A stretch of DNA of 64,000 nucleotides, from contig CAWKAJ010000001.1 in assembly GCA_963847595.1 (NCBI GenBank), forward strand, positions 682,001 to 746,000. The letters run 5' to 3'. Positions 59,527 through 64,000 of this stretch are shown piece by piece. The notes under the pieces were generated by a model. That model saw only the letters and a program-made list of their open reading frames with translations, did no database searches and was not told the DNA's origin. Origin of the DNA: JACWAE01 sp963847595 (GTDB lineage: Bacteria > Chloroflexota > Dehalococcoidia > SZUA-161). Every line of letters starts with the position of its first letter. Positions within the stretch are counted from its first letter, which is position 1. The translations under genes were made by a program, and so were the position numbers.

Positions 59527-60948
59527 ATGACTTTGAGACAAAAAACCAAGATAGTATGCACCATAGGCCCCGCCAGCGGCTCGACCCCCGTTATAGGGGA
59601 ACTCATACGCGCAGGGATGAATGTAGCGCGCCTCAATTTTTCCCACGGAACTCTTGAGGAGCATGCCGGCTACATTCGAAACATACGCAAGGCAGCATCG
59701 AAGCTGAACACCCCGGTAGCCATCCTCCAGGACCTCGCCGGGCCCAAGATTCGAACCGGTAAGCTGAGAAAGAAAAGTGTCCAACTCAAGGAAGGTGCTG
59801 GATTCACCCTTACCACAGCTAAGGTACCCGGCGATGAGCACTCGGTGACCGTGAATCTGCCTGAACTCGCCGAGAACGTGAAGCGGGGCGATGTCATCTT
59901 CCTCGACGACGGGGCAATAAAGCTGGAGGTGGTCAACACATCTTCCGAGGCTGTGAGATGCCGGGTCATCGTGGGAGGTGTCCTAGGATGGGAGAAAGGC
60001 GTCAACGTGCCGGGAGTGAATCTGAAAATTCCCTCTTGCACAGAAAAGGACTTCAATGACCTCCTCTTCGGTATAGAGCATGAGGTAGATTTCGTGGCCC
60101 TTTCCTTCGTCAGAGAGGCTAGAGACATGCTCCGCGTCAGAAATTTCCTCAAAAAGAGAGGGCCAGATATCCCCCTCATCGCCAAGATAGAGAAGTGGGA
60201 GGCTTTGGAGAATCTGGACAAGATACTGGCTGCATCCGATGGACTGATGGTAGCTCGCGGCGATCTAGGGATAGAGATCCCGCTTGAAAGAGTCCCCCTG
60301 GCCCAGAAGGAAATCATCAGGAAATGCAACCACGCCGGAAAGCCCGTCATCACTGCCACTCAGATGCTGGAATCCATGATAGAAGCTCCGCATCCCACCA
60401 GGGCCGAGGTCACCGACATAGCCAACTCTATCTTCGATGGAACCGATGCCATAATGCTCTCCGGGGAGACTGCCATCGGCCGCTACCCAATAGAGGCAGT
60501 ACAGGTCATGATGAAGATTGCCCTTATCACAGAGGCTGCCTTACCCTACGGCAAAATGCTTCTGGACAAGGGAGCAGACCTCGAGCCTCAGACAGACGAC
60601 GCCATAAGCTATGCTGCCTGCCATACTGCCCATCAACTCGAGGCAGCAGCCATCGTGGCCTTCACCTCATCGGGGAGCACTGCCAGACGGGTGGCTAAGT
60701 ACCGCCCGGGTATACCCATCCTCTCCGCCACCCCAAGCTCCAAGCAGAGGAGAAGGCTTCTTCTCTCCTGGGGAGTATATCCCTATGAGATAGCCGAACC
60801 ATCCAGCATAGCCGACCTCCTGGCTCAAGGAGCCAGGCTGAGCCTGGAAACCGGGGTGGCTCGGAAAGGCGACCTCATAGTTATCACCGCCGGTATCCCC
60901 ATTGGCGTAGCGGGCACGACAAACCTGCTCAAAGTGGAGAGAGTATGA
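59527..60948 (+). CDS. pyk: Pyruvate kinase
   Basis: The enzyme converts phosphoenolpyruvate and ADP to pyruvate and ATP. The start TKIVCTIGPASGSTPVI, the ATP/Mg region NVARLNFSHG, the catalytic lysine region LIAKIEKWEALENLD and VARGDLGIEIP are conserved. The C-terminal allosteric domain is present (VAFTSSGSTARRVAKYRP). Length 473 residues, normal. ATG 59527 has AGGTGA about 8 bases upstream. Confidence 0.96.
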   Translation: MTLRQKTKIVCTIGPASGSTPVIGELIRAGMNVARLNFSHGTLEEHAGYIRNIRKAASKLNTPVAILQDLAGPKIRTGKLRKKSVQLKEGAGFTLTTAKVPGDEHSVTVNLPELAENVKRGDVIFLDDGAIKLEVVNTSSEAVRCRVIVGGVLGWEKGVNVPGVNLKIPSCTEKDFNDLLFGIEHEVDFVALSFVREARDMLRVRNFLKKRGPDIPLIAKIEKWEALENLDKILAASDGLMVARGDLGIEIPLERVPLAQKEIIRKCNHAGKPVITATQMLESMIEAPHPTRAEVTDIANSIFDGTDAIMLSGETAIGRYPIEAVQVMMKIALITEAALPYGKMLLDKGADLEPQTDDAISYAACHTAHQLEAAAIVAFTSSGSTARRVAKYRPGIPILSATPSSKQRRRLLLSWGVYPYEIAEPSSIADLLAQGARLSLETGVARKGDLIVITAGIPIGVAGTTNLLKVERV

Positions 60949-60964
60949 AAAGGAGGAGCAAACT

Positions 60965-61285
60965 ATGGCTTGGTATGATTTTCTGGCCTATATCTTCGCT
61001 GGCTTCTTCCTCGCTAACGGTGTGCCCCACTTCGTGCAGGGCATATCGGGGAAAAAGTTCCCCAGCCCCTTCGCCTCCCCTGCAGGCCGGGGTCTGTCAC
61101 CTCCGCTGGTGAATGCTCTCTGGGGTCTGGCAAACTTCTTCATCGGATACACCATCATCTTTGAGGTGGGGGACTTCCATTTCGGCATGACCCGCGATGT
61201 CCTCATGGTAGGCTTGGGCGCATTTCTCGCTGCGGTCATTTTGTCCATTGTTTTTACTAGCAGGGCAAACCCTGGTAGCCAATAG
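60965..61285 (+). CDS. Small membrane protein of unknown function
   Basis: A 106-residue protein with three hydrophobic segments (about residues 6-24, 47-65 and 78-97) and the pattern NGVPHFVQGISGKKFPSPF. It follows pyk by 16 bases with AGGAG before the start, so it is likely co-transcribed with pyk. I do not recognise a specific function. Confidence 0.75.
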   Translation: MAWYDFLAYIFAGFFLANGVPHFVQGISGKKFPSPFASPAGRGLSPPLVNALWGLANFFIGYTIIFEVGDFHFGMTRDVLMVGLGAFLAAVILSIVFTSRANPGSQ

Positions 61286-61345
61286 CCTGCTGGGGAGTGC
61301 AACGGGGTAATCCGCCATAGGCAGATAGTGACAGAGGAGATTAAT

Positions 61346-62134
61346 ATGAACTTGAAAGGCAAAATAGCCATCGTCACCGGCGCGGCCAGCGGCATCGGCA
61401 AAGAGACCTCTATCGAACTGGCAAGACATGGCTGCACCCCCGCATTAGCGGACATCAACGAAGCCAAACTGGAAGAGGCGCTGGTAGCCGTGCTCAATCA
61501 TGCCCCCGATGCCACCGCAGAACTCTGCGACATAAGCAACGATGTACAGATTAGGCAGTTGGTTCGGAAAGTGAACGAGCGCTACGGCAAAATAGACATC
61601 CTTGTCAACAACGCCGGCATGATGATAGTGAAATTCTTCGAGGAGATGTCCCAGGATGAGTTCGATAGGCAGATGGCCGTTAACTTCTATGGCGGGGTAA
61701 ACCTGATACGCGCCGTGCTCCCCATCATGCAAAAACAGGGCAGAGGAGTGATCATAAACGTAGCCTCAGTAGGCGGCAGACTGGTTGTGCCCGGCACCGC
61801 CGTCTATGCTGCCAGCAAGGCAGCCTTCCAGGGCTTCTCCGAGTCACTGTATTTCGAACTGAAGGACAAAGGAATTCATGTAGGCATAATCCTGCCCGGA
61901 GGCACGCGCACGGGCATCTTCGATGCTTCCACCACCAAGCTGGGGAAATACTATCAAAGCCAGTCCAAGACAGCGCCGAAAATAGCTGCTAAAGCGATTA
62001 GACAGGCCATAGAGAAGGAGCGCTTCGTGACTATAACCCCATCAACCTACAAGCTCCTCATCGAGGCCCACGATTTCTTCCCCGGCTTGTTCAGCAAGCA
62101 ACTACTCAGCAGACTGCGCCCGTATTTTAAATAG
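61346..62134 (+). CDS. Short-chain dehydrogenase/reductase
   Basis: A classical SDR of 262 residues with cofactor motif VTGAASGIGKE near residue 12, NNAGMM, and the catalytic Ser-Tyr-Lys in NVASVGG and VYAASKAAF. NAD(H) or NADP(H) preference is not clear. ATG 61346 is preferred over GTG 61328 because GAGGAG precedes it at proper spacing. It overlaps the end of the convergent LysR gene by 8 bases. Substrate unknown. Confidence 0.92.
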   Translation: MNLKGKIAIVTGAASGIGKETSIELARHGCTPALADINEAKLEEALVAVLNHAPDATAELCDISNDVQIRQLVRKVNERYGKIDILVNNAGMMIVKFFEEMSQDEFDRQMAVNFYGGVNLIRAVLPIMQKQGRGVIINVASVGGRLVVPGTAVYAASKAAFQGFSESLYFELKDKGIHVGIILPGGTRTGIFDASTTKLGKYYQSQSKTAPKIAAKAIRQAIEKERFVTITPSTYKLLIEAHDFFPGLFSKQLLSRLRPYFK

Positions 62135-63029
62135 CGTGTGCTGCCCTCGCCTGAGTGAAGGCGATGAACTCGCCGAGCAGGCGCGAGACTACCCTTTCCT
62201 TGCGGTAAACGCAGTAGAAGTCGCGTCTCAGCTCCAACCCCTCCACAGCCACCTGTTTGACCAGCCCCAGAGCCAGGCTCTTCTTAATCGCCAGGTCGGA
62301 TATGAAGGCGATGCCCACCCCCGCCTCTACGGCAGAGACCACAGCCTGGCTTGTGCCCAGCACCAGGTTCGTTGACAGCTTCTCTATATCGACTCCAGCC
62401 TTTGCCAGGAGCGATTTGAGGCTGCGCTGCGTGCCCGAGGTCTCCTCCCGGAAGATGAGTGGCTCCCCATCCAGCTCCATCAGGGATATCCTTTTTCTCT
62501 TAGCGAAGGGGTGCTCCGGGAAAACGATGAGCACTATCTCGTCCTCCGCTACCTTGAAATAGTCCAGCTCCTTGCCTTCAGGCGTTGTGCCGCAGAACCC
62601 CAGGTCATAAGCGCCGCTTTGTACACCTGAAATGACGGTTAGAGAATCTGAGACATCAACGCGTGCCCCCACAGAAGGATGCAGCGCTTTAAACTCCCCC
62701 AGAATAGGCGGAAGAAGGATTTCGCCTGGGATAGTGCTGGCAGCTATGATAATATTGCCCGTAACCTCCTCGCGGAGTTGGTCGAGGTCGCGCATCAGAC
62801 GTACCTGCTCTTTTTCCACAACCTCAGCAAAACGGACCAAACGCTTCCCGGCATCGGTCAGCTTAATTGTCTTCTGCCCCCGGTCTATCAGGCGGACGCC
62901 GAGATCGCGTTCCAGCTTTTGAATCTGAAAGGATACAGCAGGCTGGCTGATGGACAATCTCTTGGCTACCTCGGAGAAGCTCCCCAGCCTCACCACCTCC
63001 AGATAAGTCTTCAAGTATTCGAGATTCAT
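62127..63029 (-). CDS. LysR-family transcription regulator
   Basis: A 300-residue LysR regulator: N-terminal winged helix (LEYLKTYLEVVRLGSFSEVA) and a co-inducer domain (ASTIPGEILLPPILGEF, VISGVQSGAYDLGFCG). It resembles the CysB/CysL-like branch and could belong to the selenium- or sulfur-associated group, which is unproven. ATG 63029 is preferred because a full GGAGGTGATT site lies before it. It is divergent from the dehydratase-type gene across a gap with repeat R6 and a promoter, so it may regulate that gene. Confidence 0.9.
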   Translation of the reverse strand: MNLEYLKTYLEVVRLGSFSEVAKRLSISQPAVSFQIQKLERDLGVRLIDRGQKTIKLTDAGKRLVRFAEVVEKEQVRLMRDLDQLREEVTGNIIIAASTIPGEILLPPILGEFKALHPSVGARVDVSDSLTVISGVQSGAYDLGFCGTTPEGKELDYFKVAEDEIVLIVFPEHPFAKRKRISLMELDGEPLIFREETSGTQRSLKSLLAKAGVDIEKLSTNLVLGTSQAVVSAVEAGVGIAFISDLAIKKSLALGLVKQVAVEGLELRRDFYCVYRKERVVSRLLGEFIAFTQARAAHAI

Positions 63030-63059
63030 AATCACCTCCATTAATCCTGTTTAGACACA

Positions 63060-63155
63060 GGGAAGTGCAGAGGGGCAGAGCCCCTTTGCCAGGGGTTTGG
63101 GGGTGTCCCCCCATTTCCCTATTCCCCCAAGACTGGGGGACACAGGGGGTTGAAA
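63060..63155. repeat. Three-hairpin dispersed repeat, copy R6
   Basis: First hairpin in the GCAGAGGGGC/GCCCCTTTGC form, then GGGGG/CCCCC and CCCCCAAGACTGGGGG, ending in GGGGGTTGAAA. It lies between the divergent LysR and dehydratase-type genes. Confidence 0.8.
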
Positions 63156-63190
63156 GACTCTTTCAAACATTAGCATAAATAAATTTTATC

Positions 63191-63219
63191 TTGCGCAACA
63201 ATAACTCTTATGGTACAAT
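63191..63219 (+). promoter_or_regulatory. Sigma70-type promoter of the dehydratase-type gene
   Basis: TTGCGC (63191-63196), 17-base spacer, TACAAT (63214-63219). The start codon at 63308 lies about 88 bases downstream. Confidence 0.65.
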
Positions 63220-63307
63220 CAACTGTGGACATTTTAGAGCATGGGCAGAGAACAGGCAAGTCCCAGCCTCAATTGGCAAAAAAATAAACTGAAGGAGTAC
63301 CAGACAA

Positions 63308-64000
63308 ATGACGACAGATAACAGACAAATGTGGGCCGAGTTAGGGATAGACCTCAAGAAACACGATATGCTGATGAATGCCTTACCACCTATTTACAAA
63401 GAAATTTACCTTTCCCAGAAGAACCGCCCTCAGGGCATGGGCTTCTTCGACTTCGTTGTGGGCGATATTCACGGCATCAGGGTACAGGAGCTAAGGCAGC
63501 ATGCCAAGAACGGCACCATAGTGGTCGCTACCTACTGCGTGTTCGTGCCCGATGAGATTGTCCTGGCCGCCGATGCTATCCCTGTGGGGCTGTGTGCAGG
63601 GACACAGTTCTCAGTGCCCATAGCCGAGGAGGTCCTTCCCCGCAACACCTGCGCACTTATCAAATCGTCTTTTGGCTTCAAGTTGGGGCGCATCTGCCCC
63701 TATGTCCAGGCAAGCCACCTCATCGTTGGCGAGACCACCTGCGACGGCAAGAAGAAGATGTTTGAGATCCTGGCTGAATACCACCCCGTCTACATTATGG
63801 AGGTACCCAATAAGAAAACTCAGCGCAGCCGTGACCTGTGGCGGGGAGAGGTATTGGCCTTCAAGGAAGTGATCGAGAAACAAACCGGCAACAAGATAAC
63901 TGCAGACAAGCTATTAAAGTCCACCAAGCTGGTCAATGAGCGCCGCCGTGCCCTGCAGCGCCTGTACAACACTCGGAAGGCCAACCCTGTGCCTATAAGC
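63308..64000 (+). CDS. 2-hydroxyacyl-CoA dehydratase / benzoyl-CoA reductase-type subunit (5' part, runs off the window)
   Basis: The first 231 codons of a HgdB/BcrC-family subunit. Cysteine-rich segments typical of the cluster-binding part are present (TYCVFVPDEIV, GLCAGTQFS, and GETTCDGKKKMFE, the family's hallmark). The frame runs past base 64000, so the end is unknown. The partner subunit and activator are not adjacent in the window; a BadF-type ATPase is at 41805. It has its own promoter and faces a LysR regulator. The substrate is unknown. Confidence 0.88.
   Translation, partial: MTTDNRQMWAELGIDLKKHDMLMNALPPIYKEIYLSQKNRPQGMGFFDFVVGDIHGIRVQELRQHAKNGTIVVATYCVFVPDEIVLAADAIPVGLCAGTQFSVPIAEEVLPRNTCALIKSSFGFKLGRICPYVQASHLIVGETTCDGKKKMFEILAEYHPVYIMEVPNKKTQRSRDLWRGEVLAFKEVIEKQTGNKITADKLLKSTKLVNERRRALQRLYNTRKANPVPIS

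Noticed and set aside
1..64000. tRNA genes, including selC.
   Set aside because: No cloverleaf with a GGTTCRANTCC T-arm was recognised in any gap by eye; a covariance search would be decisive.

Overview
The window reads as a chromosomal segment of a strictly anaerobic, autotrophy-capable bacterium. The best guess is a Dehalococcoidia-like member of the Chloroflexota, but this is inferred from gene content and dispersed-repeat style, not from a marker gene. No rRNA or tRNA gene was found. Genes are dense and mostly in long same-strand runs. Shine-Dalgarno sites are clear, and sigma70-type promoters are visible in several gaps.

Layout. 0-12.4 kb (+): the 3' part of a glycosyltransferase with an apparent frameshift, a 2-oxoacid:ferredoxin oxidoreductase pair, a copper-site lipoprotein, a zinc-ribbon MscL, a pterin methyltransferase-like gene, a site-2 protease, a flavodiiron protein, a copper ATPase and a ferritin-like protein. 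12.5-21.7 kb (-): a response regulator and sensor kinase, DUF89, MEMO and DUF167 proteins, a potassium channel, a cyclic-nucleotide-domain protein and a GH57 enzyme. 22.2-37.4 kb (+): the central energy cluster, a two-CW protein followed by hdrCBA, mvhDGA, a maturation protease, then a NAD(P)-linked hydrogenase (diaphorase subunits HoxE/F/U-like, hydrogenase subunits HoxY/H). 37.5-50.5 kb (-): a second maturation protease, then a long sulfur run (TusA, DsrE-like, zinc ribbon, IscU, an IscS-like protein without the PLP lysine, ferredoxin, MOSC, a BadF-type ATPase, a HypE-like protein, a NIL protein, threonine synthase, a Cys/Met-metabolism PLP enzyme, a cation exporter, CysE, CysK), ending with a membrane protein and an Rrf2/IscR-type regulator. 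50.9-64 kb: glycogen phosphorylase, an SMR transporter, CO dehydrogenase, a histidine phosphatase, two class III CoA-transferases, pyruvate kinase, an SDR, a LysR regulator and the start of a 2-hydroxyacyl-CoA dehydratase-type subunit.

The most striking system is three neighbouring genes (hdrA, mvhD, mvhA), each interrupted by one in-frame TGA exactly where the family has a conserved cysteine. Each TGA is followed by a hairpin whose apical loop has G in second position, as in bacterial SECIS elements. HdrA and MvhD are known selenoproteins in some methanogens. The third site is unusual: the TGA falls on the second cysteine of the N-terminal RxCGxC motif of the [NiFe] large subunit, the bridging-thiolate position, whereas classical [NiFeSe] enzymes carry Sec in the C-terminal motif.

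Other notable signals are a near-identical promoter module upstream of the methyltransferase-like gene, the ferredoxin and CO dehydrogenase; an IscS homologue with Gln at the catalytic lysine; and several families of dispersed palindromic repeats, one with a compensatory change of its first stem. Together the genes suggest a hydrogen- and CO-linked ferredoxin economy (flavin-based bifurcation by Hdr-Mvh, NAD(P) reduction by the Hox-type enzyme, CODH and 2-oxoacid oxidoreductase) supported by iron-sulfur, and possibly selenium, supply genes.
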